A program made the translations under genes and the position numbers. From assembly GCA_030524125.1 (NCBI GenBank), contig JAUNHB010000007.1:1-55892 (forward strand): a stretch of 55,892 nt of DNA. Reading direction: 5' to 3'. Below, in pieces: positions 25,963 through 34,128 of this stretch; position 1 is the first letter of the stretch; every line of letters begins with the position of its first letter. This DNA is from Eubacteriales bacterium. GTDB taxonomy: Bacteria; Bacillota; Clostridia; Lachnospirales; Lachnospiraceae. The notes under the pieces are model-generated. The model saw nothing but the letters and a program-made list of their open reading frames with translations, had not been told where the DNA came from and made no database searches.

Positions 25963-25991
25963 TTGACAATCCGCCGCCGCCCCGTTACAAT
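25963..25991 (+). promoter_or_regulatory. Promoter of the MATE transporter gene
   Basis: TTGACA (25963-25968), a 17-base spacer and TACAAT (25986-25991). A short piece of the REP-like family (GGCGCGGGCTGAAC) lies just upstream at 25925-25938. Confidence 0.8.
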
Positions 25992-26028
25992 GAGCGGGTG
26001 CAACACGAATGAAAAAGCAGGAGGAATT

Positions 26029-27354
26029 ATGAGAGATACTGCAGCGCAGGCGCATCCCTCCGTTGGGAAGGCGTTTGCGGGATATGTGTCCCAAAATATT
26101 TTGGGGATGATCGGGATGTCGGCTTATATTCTGGCCGATACGTTTTTTATTTCACAGGCGGAGGGCAGCCGGGGGATCACGGCGCTGAATCTGGTGCTTC
26201 CGCTCTACAGTCTGATCTTTGCCATCGGCTCCATGATGGGAGTGGGGTCGGCCACCCGCTTTAAGATCTGCCGGGCGCGGGAGGACGGGCAGGCGGATCT
26301 GTTCTTTTCCAATGCGGTCTGGTTTGCGCTGCTCTTCGGGGCGGTCTTTATGCTTCCGGGGATTTTCTTTCCGGACAGGGTGGTGGCCTTCATGGGCGGA
26401 GACGCGCAGATCGTGGAGGTGGGAACGCCCTACACGCGGATCTTTCTGTTGTTTTCGCCGTTTTTCATGCTGAATTATATCTTTAACGCGTTTGTGAGAA
26501 ATGACGGCGCGCCGTCGCTGGCCATGGCGGCCACGCTGTCCAGCAGTCTGTTCAACATCGTCATGGATTATATCCTGATGTTTCCGCTGGGGCTTGGCAT
26601 GGCGGGAGCCGCGCTGGCCACCGTATTTTCGCCGGTGGTGGGGATTTTGATCTGCAGCGTGCATTTTTTGTCTAAGAAAAATACGATCCGTTTCCGCAGG
26701 ACGCCGCCGTCGCCGGGCCGTCTGGCCAGATCCTGCCAGTTGGGCGTGGCCGCTTTCGTAGGAGAGCTGTCCTCCGGCGTGACGACGATGGTGTTCAACG
26801 TGCTGATCCTCGGGCTGGCCGGAAACATCGGCATCGCGGCCTACGGGGTCGTGGCGAACACGGCCATTGTGGCGACCTCGATCTTCAACGGCATTTCGCA
26901 GGGGGCCCAGCCGCTTCTGAGCGAGTGCTACGGGGCGGGAGACGGCGCCTCGGTGAGAAAGCTTCTGAAGCTGTCCGTGGCCGCGGCGCTGGGAGCTGCG
27001 ATTCTGATCATAGCGCTGGCCAACGGGCTGACGGAGCAGATCGTGGATCTGTTCAACAGCGAGGGAAATATGCAGATGGCGGCTTATGCCCAGAGCGGAA
27101 TGAAGCTGTATTTTACAGGATTTTTGTTCGCGGGCTTCAATATTGTAGGAACCGGTTATCTGAGCGCGACGGAGAAGGCGGGCTGGGCGTTTGCGACCTC
27201 CATTATGAGAGGATTTGCGGCCATTAGCGTCTGCGCTTTCGTCCTGTCGAGGCTCTTTGGCATGACAGGCGTGTGGCTGGGGTTTCCGGCGTCGGAATTT
27301 CTGACGGCGATCCTGATGACGGCAGCCATTGCGGGAAGGAGAAAAGGAACATGA
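26029..27354 (+). CDS. MATE-family efflux transporter
   Basis: Polytopic membrane protein of 441 residues with about 12 hydrophobic segments in two homologous halves, the layout of MATE/MOP multidrug exporters driven by Na+ or H+. Recognisable family stretches include AYILADTFFISQAEGSRGIT in the first helices, NYIFNAFVRNDGAPSLAMAA and, in the second half, NGISQGAQPLLSECYGAG. The ATG follows GCAGGAGGAATT. The 3' end overlaps the next gene by four bases (ATGA). Substrate unknown. Confidence 0.9.
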   Translation: MRDTAAQAHPSVGKAFAGYVSQNILGMIGMSAYILADTFFISQAEGSRGITALNLVLPLYSLIFAIGSMMGVGSATRFKICRAREDGQADLFFSNAVWFALLFGAVFMLPGIFFPDRVVAFMGGDAQIVEVGTPYTRIFLLFSPFFMLNYIFNAFVRNDGAPSLAMAATLSSSLFNIVMDYILMFPLGLGMAGAALATVFSPVVGILICSVHFLSKKNTIRFRRTPPSPGRLARSCQLGVAAFVGELSSGVTTMVFNVLILGLAGNIGIAAYGVVANTAIVATSIFNGISQGAQPLLSECYGAGDGASVRKLLKLSVAAALGAAILIIALANGLTEQIVDLFNSEGNMQMAAYAQSGMKLYFTGFLFAGFNIVGTGYLSATEKAGWAFATSIMRGFAAISVCAFVLSRLFGMTGVWLGFPASEFLTAILMTAAIAGRRKGT

Positions 27355-28445
27355 AAAAAAGATTTGTGTGGATGCTGGCGCTTTTGCTGACGGCGGCTCT
27401 GGCGGGCTGCGGGAGCGGTGAAAATGCGGCCCCGGCGGGTGAGAGCGAAGACGACGCCGGGGAGGTTCTCTATGATCCGGTGCTCTACGAGGATCTGAGC
27501 AGTACGCTCGTGTCGCTGGGGCAGTACAAGGGACTGGAGGCGGAGTTTACCGTGGCGGAGATCACCGACGAGGAAGTGGCCGATCAGGTGTGGAGCATCC
27601 AGAAAAATTATGCGGAGCTTGTGGAGGCGGACCGCCCGGCGCAGGAGCGGGATCTTCTGACCATTGATTTCACGGGATATGTGGACGGAGAGACGTCGGA
27701 AAATCTTCAGGGAGAGGGAACTTCTCTGGAGATCGGCAGCGGCGATTTCGTTCCGGGCTTTGAGGAACAGCTGATCGGGGCCAGCGCAGGGGACGATGTG
27801 GAGGTAAATCTGACGTTTCCGGAGGAGTAAAACGAGGAGGTGGCCGGAAAGGACGCCCGCTTCGAGGTTCACGTCAGCAGCGTGCAGGAGTACGATCTCT
27901 CTGACTGGAACGACGAGTTTATCAAAGAAAATCTGAATTATGACAGTCAGGCCGACATGGAGGCGTCCATCCGGCAGGAGCTGGAGGAAAACGCGCAGAC
28001 CGAGGCGGAATCCGACTGGCAGTATTCGCTGGTGGAGCAGGTGCTTTCGGGGAGCGAGTATGAGCTGGTGGACAGCGACGAGGAGCAGTACATCGACCTG
28101 ATGATGTCGGAGTATGAGACCTATGCCGCCGCCACAGGGATGGAGCTTGACGACTATCTGGGCACTTATCTGGGCGTCACGGAGGAGCAGCTTCGGGAGA
28201 TGTACCGCGCTACGGCCCGCCTCCGGGTGCAGATGACGCTGGCCTTCCATGAGATCGCGCAGCAGGAAGATCTGACCGTCACCGACGAAGAATATGAGAG
28301 CCGCCTGAGCGAGCTGGCGCAGCAGTACGGTTACGACGATCCGGCGGATGTGGAGGCCGTTTACAGCGAGGCGATGATCCGCGAGGAGCTGATCCAAAAG
28401 AAGGCCATGAGTTTGATAGTGGAAAACGCCGTGCGGACAGAGTGA
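27351..28445 (+). pseudogene. Trigger-factor-like FKBP lipoprotein, interrupted by TAA
   Basis: The frame starts at an ATG overlapping the MATE stop and encodes a lipoprotein (lipobox LAGC, Cys20) with an FKBP-type prolyl isomerase domain: DLLTIDFTGYVDGE, FVPGFEEQLIGA and NLTFPEE. A TAA at 27828-27830 stops it after 159 residues. The same frame continues without shift as NEEVAGKDARFEV and a trigger-factor-like helical C-terminal domain to TGA at 28445. In homologues the family reads FPEEY-NEEVAGKDA, so TAA replaces a Tyr codon (TAC or TAT), a one-base change. The full product would be about 364 residues. The N-terminal part could still be made as a short isomerase; otherwise it is a recent pseudogene, a sequence error or a readthrough gene. 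Confidence 0.85.
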
Positions 28446-28470
28446 GCAGCGGCGACTGAGCGCCGGAGAG

Positions 28471-28500
28471 CGCGGCTTCGCGGATGGCGCGGCTGAACGG
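28471..28500. repeat. REP-like sequence (GGCTGAACGG family)
   Basis: CGCGGCTTCGCGGATGGCGC followed by GGCTGAACGG closely matches 4930-4960. It lies between the interrupted isomerase gene and the aldolase promoter. Confidence 0.55.
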
Positions 28501-28534
28501 GTACAAAAACGGTGAAAAAACGTAAATTGCACTC

Positions 28535-28563
28535 TTGTTGATTTTCGGAAAATGTAGTAAGAT
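28535..28563 (+). promoter_or_regulatory. Promoter of the aldolase gene
   Basis: TTGTTG (28535-28540), a 17-base spacer and TAAGAT (28558-28563), about 54 bases before the ATG. Confidence 0.75.
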
Positions 28564-28616
28564 ACGGATATAGGCACACATGTGCCAAATTTGGATGAGG
28601 AAAGGAAGAAAAACCA

Positions 28617-29555
28617 ATGCCATTAGTTACAACAACTGAAATGTTTAAGAAAGCCTATGAAGGCGGCTATGCCATCGGAGCATTCAATGTAAACAATATG
28701 GAGATCGTGCAGGCCATCACCGAGGCGGCCGGCGAGCTGAATTCCCCGATCATCCTGCAGGTATCCGCAGGAGCAAGAAAGTATGCAAACCATACCTACC
28801 TTGTAAAGCTGGTAGAGGCGGCTCTGATCGAGAATCCGCAGATCCCGATCGCTCTGCATCTGGATCACGGCGCTGACTTCGAGATCTGCAAGTCCTGCAT
28901 CGACGGCGGATTTACCTCCGTTATGATCGACGGATCTCACTTCCCGTTCGAGGAGAACATTGAGCTGACCAAGAAAGTCGTAGAGTATGCGCATGCTCAC
29001 GGCGTTGTCGTTGAGGCCGAGCTCGGAAGACTGGCAGGTATCGAGGATGATGTCAAGGTATCCGCTGAGGATTCTTCCTACACCCAGCCCGAGGAGGTTG
29101 AGGAGTTCGTAAGCAAGACCGGAGTGGACTCTCTGGCGATCGCGATCGGAACCAGCCACGGCGCGTTCAAGTTCAAGCCGGGCACCAAGCCGCAGCTTCG
29201 TTTCGACATCCTGCATGAGATCGAGAAGAAGATCCCGGGATTCCCGATCGTTCTTCACGGCGCTTCCAGCGTACCGCAGGAGTATGTAAAGATCATCAAC
29301 GAGCATGGCGGAGCACTGAAGGACGCGATCGGCGTTCCGGAGGATCAGCTGCGTGAGGCTGCAAGATCTGCAGTTTGCAAGATCAACATCGACTCCGACC
29401 TTCGTCTTGGAATGACCGCCGGCATCCGTCAGGTGATGAGCGAGCATCCGGACTACTTCGATCCGAGACAGTATCTGACCGTAGCTCGTCAGAACGTGAA
29501 GGACGTAGTAGCTCACAAGATCAAAGACGTACTTGGTTCCGAGGGCAAAGCGTAA
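28617..29555 (+). CDS. fba: Class II fructose-1,6-bisphosphate aldolase
   Basis: Zinc-dependent glycolytic aldolase of 312 residues cleaving fructose 1,6-bisphosphate to two trioses. The catalytic Asp83 and zinc ligand His84 are in HLDHGADFE; Glu135 in VEAELGRLAG and the further zinc ligands His181 in GTSHGAFK and His214 in VLHGASSVP are all present, and DSDLRLGMTAGIRQ is the phosphate-binding end. The lower GC and strongly biased codons (many CTG, CCG, AAG) compared with neighbours suggest high expression. It stands alone, with its own promoter and a 17-base-stem terminator. The motifs fit fructose over tagatose bisphosphate, but the latter is not excluded. Confidence 0.95.
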   Translation: MPLVTTTEMFKKAYEGGYAIGAFNVNNMEIVQAITEAAGELNSPIILQVSAGARKYANHTYLVKLVEAALIENPQIPIALHLDHGADFEICKSCIDGGFTSVMIDGSHFPFEENIELTKKVVEYAHAHGVVVEAELGRLAGIEDDVKVSAEDSSYTQPEEVEEFVSKTGVDSLAIAIGTSHGAFKFKPGTKPQLRFDILHEIEKKIPGFPIVLHGASSVPQEYVKIINEHGGALKDAIGVPEDQLREAARSAVCKINIDSDLRLGMTAGIRQVMSEHPDYFDPRQYLTVARQNVKDVVAHKIKDVLGSEGKA

Positions 29556-29582
29556 GGACAAGCTTAAAAAAGAGATAGGATG

Positions 29583-29624
29583 GGGCTGTGAAAAAATGAG
29601 AAATCATTTTTTCACAGCCCTTTT
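29583..29624 (+). terminator. Terminator after the aldolase gene
   Basis: GGGCTGTGAAAAAATGA and TCATTTTTTCACAGCCC form a perfect 17-base stem followed by TTTT. Confidence 0.92.
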
Positions 29625-29638
29625 CGCGGGGATCGCGC

Positions 29639-29760
29639 TGCAAGCGGCTGTCGTGCTTGCACTGGTATCCATTTGCAGGGCAACGGACAGCGAATAGCTT
29701 TGTTGTGAGCCGGCTGTGGTGTCGCGGCGGATAGGGGAAGAAAATCTTCCCCTATCCGAT
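29639..29760. repeat. Dispersed 122-base structured element, copy 1
   Basis: This stretch aligns without gaps to 44346-44467, about four-fifths identical by eye. Shared parts include ACGGACAGCGAA, AGCTTTG, TCGCGGCGGA and a terminal hairpin GGATAGGGGAAG...CTTCCCCTATCC. No open frame is conserved, so this is a non-coding repeat or structured RNA element. Confidence 0.75.
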
Positions 29761-29848
29761 TGCAGAATGCAAAGTTTTGCTTCGCAAAAGGAGCCCGCTC
29801 ACACCTGAATCACGTTCTTACGCCGGGGAGAGCGAGTGTTTGAGGCTG

Positions 29849-30431
29849 ATCCAAGCAGGGATAAAAAACGTCTGCTTACATGCGAGCATGACGCAGCCGC
29901 TTTTCCTGCTTGCCGCATGGCTGGGGAAGGTTTCGATTCAGCCATGCATCTCGAAAGCCCGCTGCTTCGCAGCTCTGTCGGCGCGTGCGCGCCTGCTTTC
30001 TCGATCGGCGCTAAGCGCCGTATGGCAAGCAGAAGAAATGCCTGCTTACATGCAAGCATGACGCAGCCGCTTTCCCTGCTTGCCGCATGGCTGGGGAAGG
30101 TTTCGATTCAGCCATGCATCTCGAAAGCCCGCTGCTTCGCAGCTCCCCGGCGCATGCGCGCCTGCTTTCTCGATCGGCGCTAAGCGCCGTATGGCAAGCA
30201 GGCAAAACGTCTGCTTACATGCGAGCATGACGCAGCCGCTTTCCCTACTTGCCGCATGGCTGGGGAAGGTTTCGATTCAGCCATGCATCTCGAAAGCCCG
30301 CTGCTTCGCAGCTCCCCGGCGCATGCGCGCCTGCTTTCTCGATCGGCGCTAAGCGCCGTATGGCAAGCAGGCAAAACGTCTGCTTACATGCGAGCATGAC
30401 GCAGCCGCTTTCCCTACTTGCCGCATGGCTG
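29849..30431. repeat. 169-base tandem repeat array
   Basis: About 3.4 copies of a unit of 169-170 bases. The marker TCTGCTTACA or CCTGCTTACA recurs at 29871, 30041, 30210 and 30379. Each unit contains several inverted repeats: CTGCTTGCC...GGCAAGCAG spanning most of the unit, GCATGGCTG...CAGCCATGC, TTTCGA...TCGAAA, GCTGC-TTC-GCAGC and GGCGC-TAA-GCGCC. The last partial copy ends inside the asparaginase gene. The open frames of 60-115 codons in the array are shadows of the repeat. The bases between 29761 and 29848 show only a small hairpin (TTTTGC-TTC-GCAAAA). Confidence 0.9.
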
Positions 30432-31418
30432 AATAGAAAGGTCGAAATTTATCGGGTGGTGGAAGAGGGGGGCGGGGGCGGTGTTCTGGGCCATGGCCCA
30501 CATGAGTTTTGCGGCGGCGGCTTCGGGGGTCATGGTCCCGGTCTCCAGGATGCCGGGCTGGCCGTGGTATTTGCTTCCGACCTCGTAAACGCGAAGATCG
30601 CACCCCTCTTCGGGAACCTGCGTCGTGACGGCCAGAAGCCTTCCGGATGCGGTCCAGCGACGGATCGCCCGTTCAAAGGAACCGTCCTCGTCCGGGATCC
30701 CGCCGATGCCGAAGGACTCCAGAACGACCGCGTCGTAGTCCGCTTCGAGCAGCGGGAAAATATGCGCGGTGGTGGAGGGAAGGAGCTTCAGGGCGAAGAC
30801 TCTTTCGTTCAGCCGGTCGAAGATCCGAAGCTGCCCGGGAGAAAAGTCCGGTGGCGGAAGCATGCGCGCGATCCGTCCGTTCCCGATCCGCGCCAGCGGC
30901 GGGAAGTTCACGCTCTCGAAGGCGTGGAGGCTCCGGGTGCGCTGCTTTCTGGCCCGCGTTCCGGCGATGGCGATCCCGTCAAAGACCACCGACACGTCGC
31001 AGGAAGCGTCGTCTGCGGCGTAGAGCACGCTTTCACAGAGATTTTTCCGGGCGTCGGTGAGCGGCGCGGTCATGGGAAGCTGCGAGCCGGTCAGCACGAT
31101 GGGCTTTGCGCTCTGCTGGATCAGATAGGACAGGGCCGCGGCCGTGTAGGACATGGTATCCGTGCCGTGGGTCAGGACAAATCCGTCGTAGTCCGCGTAG
31201 CGTTCCGCGATCGCCCGGCTCATGGCGAGCCAGTGGCGGGGACGGACGTTGGAGCTGTCCAGATTCATAAGCTGCAGGACCGCAAGGTCGCACAGATCAC
31301 GAAGCTCCGGCACGCAGGCGGTCAGATCCTCGCCGCTTAAGGAAGGCGCAAGCCCGTCCGCTCCCTCTGCGGAAGCGATGGTCCCTCCGGTGGCGATCAG
31401 CAATATTTTTTTCTTCAT
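30414..31418 (-). CDS. ansA: L-asparaginase (type I/II family)
   Basis: Enzyme of 334 residues hydrolysing asparagine to aspartate and ammonia; no signal peptide, so cytosolic. The two catalytic threonine motifs are present: ATGGTIAS (Thr13) and HGTDTMSYTA (Thr86, Asp87), with the LDSSN substrate-binding segment near 54-58. The ATG follows GGAGAA; the long frame upstream crosses the promoter and was trimmed. The last six codons (IQPCGK) and the stop lie in the tandem repeat that begins downstream, so the native C-terminus was probably replaced by repeat sequence. The lost part appears to be small because the length is near normal. Confidence 0.92.
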   Translation of the reverse strand: MKKKILLIATGGTIASAEGADGLAPSLSGEDLTACVPELRDLCDLAVLQLMNLDSSNVRPRHWLAMSRAIAERYADYDGFVLTHGTDTMSYTAAALSYLIQQSAKPIVLTGSQLPMTAPLTDARKNLCESVLYAADDASCDVSVVFDGIAIAGTRARKQRTRSLHAFESVNFPPLARIGNGRIARMLPPPDFSPGQLRIFDRLNERVFALKLLPSTTAHIFPLLEADYDAVVLESFGIGGIPDEDGSFERAIRRWTASGRLLAVTTQVPEEGCDLRVYEVGSKYHGQPGILETGTMTPEAAAAKLMWAMAQNTAPAPLFHHPINFDLSIQPCGK

Positions 31419-31533
31419 TTCTCCTATTCTCCTTTCGGATGGAAGTCCGGTCATGCTGGCTCCGGAAACAGCGCTGCTTCGCGCTTGCCGGCGCGGAAGA
31501 GCCTGCACGATATAGGTTAGGTGGCGCTTAGCC

Positions 31534-31578
31534 GTGTTGCTTTGCACTTCTCCGGCGCATATGCGCCTGCTCCCGCGA
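31534..31578. repeat. Decayed partial copy of the 169-base unit
   Basis: TTGCTTTGCACTTCTCCGGC followed by GCATATGCGCCTGCTCCCGCG resembles the GCTGCTTCGCAGCTCCCCGG and GCATGCGCGCCTGCTTTCTCG part of the tandem unit. It lies in the 190-base leader of the asparaginase gene. Confidence 0.4.
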
Positions 31579-31611
31579 CGACGGCCAGGAGCCGCATATC
31601 CGGACAGGTTT

Positions 31612-31640
31612 AACATACCATTCCGGATGGGGGATGTCAA
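31612..31640 (-). promoter_or_regulatory. Promoter of the asparaginase gene
   Basis: The minus strand has TTGACA (31635-31640), a 17-base spacer and TATGTT (31612-31617). The leader before the ATG is about 190 bases. Confidence 0.75.
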
Positions 31641-31811
31641 CGCAGGAGAGCGGGACGGCGTCCGGCGGCGCGGTAAGGTGCTGCTTACCGGATGTCTGTG
31701 AGCAGCAACGGAAAGGTCTGTGTTCCTTGGTGAATTCTCACAAAACACTGGCTCTGAATTTGATGAAACCGCATAAGCAGTCATTTTGTCAAATCGGAAA
31801 TTTTCACAAAT

Positions 31812-31903
31812 GAGTAAAGGTTTACTCGTTTGTATTTCACAAAAAACAAAAAGGCTATTGACTTTTGTTTGTGTAAATGTATAATTTGGGTAAAGGATTA
31901 CTC
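31812..31903 (+). promoter_or_regulatory. Promoter with two LacI-type operators for the epimerase operon
   Basis: TTGACT (31858-31863), a 16-base spacer and TATAAT (31880-31885) form a strong promoter. A perfect 16-base palindrome GAGTAAAGGTTTACTC lies upstream at 31812-31827. A second, imperfect copy GGGTAAAGGATTACTC lies at 31888-31903, over the transcription start. Their spacing (76 bases) permits looping. The likely repressor is the LacI-family protein encoded at 37710-38714. The rest of 31641-31811 shows no gene. Confidence 0.8.
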
Positions 31904-31981
31904 AAGAGGCCGACGAAAATCCGAACAGAACTGATCAGCCGCGGAAAGCGGCGGTACCTGCATCAGAAAGGAGGAGTTTTT

Positions 31982-32857
31982 TTGAAATACGGAATTTACG
32001 CACCTTATTGGACCCACGAATGGACCTCTGACTATGAATATTTTATCCCGAAGGTGAAGAAGCTTGGCTTCGACGTGCTGGAGATCTCCTGCGCGGCGCT
32101 GGTGGAGAAATACGTGACGGATGCGCAGCTTCTGGAGCTGAAAAAAGTGGCCGACGACAACGGCATTGTCCTGACGGCCGGATACGGTCCGACCAAGGAG
32201 CAGAATCTCTGCTCGGAGGATCCGGCCATCGTGAAGAAGGCTATGGATTTCTTTCAGGCATTGCTTCCAAAGCTCCAGCTCATGGACATTAAAATTCTCG
32301 GAGGAGGATTATATTCCTACTGGCCGCTGGATATGACTATGAAGATGGACCGGGAGGGCGATCTGGACCGGGCGGTGAAAAATATGCGCATCCTCTCCAA
32401 AACTGCCGAGGAGTGCGACGTGACGCTGGGCATGGAGGTGCTCAACCGGTACGAGGGCTATATGCTCAACACATGCGGGCAGGCGCTGGAGTTTATCGAC
32501 GCGGTGGGCAGCACCCATGTGAAGGTCATGCTGGATACGTTCCACATGAACATCGAGGAGGACAATATCCCCGAGGCCATCCGCAGAGCCGGAGAGAAGC
32601 TGGGGCACCTTCATCTCGGAGAGCAGAACCGGCAGGTGCCGGGAAAGGGGTCCCTGCCGTGGGCGGAGATCGGCCAGGCGCTGAGAGACATCGACTATCA
32701 GGGAGCCGCGGTCATGGAGCCCTTCGTCATGAAGGGGGGGACCATCGGCGAGGAGATCCGGGTGTGGAGAGACATCATCCCGAACCCGACCGAGGAGAAG
32801 CTGGACCGCGACGCGGCGGGATCGGTGGCATTTCTCCGCCATGTGTTTGAGCGGTAG
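31982..32857 (+). CDS. D-allulose/D-tagatose 3-epimerase family enzyme
   Basis: TIM-barrel sugar epimerase of 291 residues. The metal and catalytic residues of the D-psicose (allulose) 3-epimerase group are at the usual positions: Glu152 in GMEVLNRYEGY, Asp185 in MLDTFHMNIEE, His211 in HLHLGEQNR and Glu246 in VMEPFV. The start MKYGIYAPYW matches the family, so the TTG at 31982, eight bases after AAGGAGG, is chosen although an in-frame ATG lies 35 codons upstream inside the promoter. Members interconvert fructose/allulose or tagatose/sorbose and sometimes act on L-sugars; the physiological substrate here is unknown. First gene of the LacI-controlled locus. Confidence 0.9.
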   Translation: MKYGIYAPYWTHEWTSDYEYFIPKVKKLGFDVLEISCAALVEKYVTDAQLLELKKVADDNGIVLTAGYGPTKEQNLCSEDPAIVKKAMDFFQALLPKLQLMDIKILGGGLYSYWPLDMTMKMDREGDLDRAVKNMRILSKTAEECDVTLGMEVLNRYEGYMLNTCGQALEFIDAVGSTHVKVMLDTFHMNIEEDNIPEAIRRAGEKLGHLHLGEQNRQVPGKGSLPWAEIGQALRDIDYQGAAVMEPFVMKGGTIGEEIRVWRDIIPNPTEEKLDRDAAGSVAFLRHVFER

Positions 32858-32978
32858 AGGAAAGAACAGAGCAAACGCGGCGCCGGCCGGAGACGGACGG
32901 AACAGATGAGACAGCAGAGGAATTCGGGCGGCGCCGCCCAAATAAAATTTTTCAGGAAGATCTAAGGAGGATGAAACC

Positions 32979-34052
32979 ATGAAGAAAAAGTTAGTGAGTG
33001 CAATGCTGTGCGCAGCGATGACAGGCGTCCTGCTGGCGGGATGCGGAGGCTCTCAGGACGGAGCGGACGGCTCCGCGGCGGAGGAGACGACGGAGGAGGC
33101 CGGGGAGACCGGAGACAGCGCCGGGGCGACGGATACGGCGGGCACGTCTGCCGCCGGGGAGGCCACCGGCGTGGTGATCGAGCCGAAGAACGGAGATCAC
33201 TACAAATTTGGATTTACGGAGATGAGCGCGGGCTCCTTCTTTGAGGCGTGCTACAACGGAGCGGCGGAGATCGTCGAGGCAAACGGGGATGAGATCATCC
33301 ACTCCGAGGGCAAAGCGGACAGCGCGTACCAGTTAAGCGTGGTCGAGGACTTTATCGCCCAGGGCTGCGACGCGGTATTCTACAACCCGTCCGACGCGGC
33401 GGCATCTGCGGCGGCGGTCAAGGCGCTGAACGACGCGGGGATCCCGATCATCAACTTTGACTCCGCGGTCAGCGACCTGTCCAAGGTCAACTGCTTCGTG
33501 GTCAGCGACAGCTATTCCTGTGGACAGATCGCCGGAGAGGAGCTGGTGAAGAATCATCCGGAGGGCGGCAAGGTCGCGGTGCTGGATTTCCCGGCTTCCG
33601 CGGCGGCGACCGACCGGGCGAATGGATTTATCGACACGGTGACGGAGGCCGGATTTGAGATCGTGGCGCAGATGGACGCAGGCGCGAAGCCGGAGAAGGG
33701 CCTGACCGTGATGGAGGACCTGATGCAGGCGAACCCGGATCTGCAGGCGGTCTTCTGCATCAACGACGAGTGCGCGCAGGGCGCTTATTCCGCCATCACC
33801 GCCGCGGGCGAGGACATTGAGATCTACAGCGTCAACGCGGGCCCCGAGGCGAAGGCGGCCATGACCAAGGACGGCGCGGACGGCATCTGGAAGTGCACGG
33901 CGGCGCAGAGACCGATCGTGATCGGACAGGAGAGCGCGAACGTGGCTTACAAGATCCTGAACGGCGAGGCTTATGACACGGAGATCCAGATCGCATCCTT
34001 CGCAGTGACGCCGGAGAATGTGGACGAGTACAACGGATCCGACTGGCAGTAG
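32979..34052 (+). CDS. Ribose-type sugar ABC transporter substrate-binding lipoprotein
   Basis: Exported lipoprotein of 357 residues. The lipobox VLLAGC places the lipidated cysteine at residue 22, followed by an acidic Ser/Ala/Glu/Thr-rich linker and a periplasmic-binding-protein type 1 fold of the RbsB family. Typical elements are GFTEMSAGSFFEAC, VEDFIAQGCDAVFYNPSDA and GIPIINFDSAVSD. It supplies sugars, or perhaps nucleosides, to the ATPase and permease encoded downstream. A hairpin between this gene and the ATPase gene probably raises its relative expression. Confidence 0.92.
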   Translation: MKKKLVSAMLCAAMTGVLLAGCGGSQDGADGSAAEETTEEAGETGDSAGATDTAGTSAAGEATGVVIEPKNGDHYKFGFTEMSAGSFFEACYNGAAEIVEANGDEIIHSEGKADSAYQLSVVEDFIAQGCDAVFYNPSDAAASAAAVKALNDAGIPIINFDSAVSDLSKVNCFVVSDSYSCGQIAGEELVKNHPEGGKVAVLDFPASAAATDRANGFIDTVTEAGFEIVAQMDAGAKPEKGLTVMEDLMQANPDLQAVFCINDECAQGAYSAITAAGEDIEIYSVNAGPEAKAAMTKDGADGIWKCTAAQRPIVIGQESANVAYKILNGEAYDTEIQIASFAVTPENVDEYNGSDWQ

Positions 34053-34076
34053 GAAACGCGGCGGAGCGGATACAGG

Positions 34077-34105
34077 CCGGGGGAGTCAGTCTCCCCCGGT
34101 TTTTC
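34077..34105 (+). terminator. Partial terminator between binding-protein and ATPase genes
   Basis: CCGGGGGA and TCCCCCGG form an eight- or nine-base stem across GTCAG, followed by TTTTT. As it lies inside an operon it probably gives partial termination or stabilises the upstream mRNA. Confidence 0.7.
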
Positions 34106-34128
34106 AAAAGGAAAGAGAGGTGCCTTCG

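Noticed and set aside
27828-27830. Selenocysteine or pyrrolysine recoding at the in-frame stop
   Set aside because: The codon is TAA, not TGA or TAG, and the family residue there is Tyr; a nonsense change is simpler.
29777-30374. Repeated 60-115 codon frames in the 169-base array
   Set aside because: They recur only because the DNA repeats; frames on both strands are equally open and lack ribosome sites.
29849-30431. CRISPR array
   Set aside because: Units are 169 bases and identical throughout; there are no short repeats with unique spacers and no cas genes.
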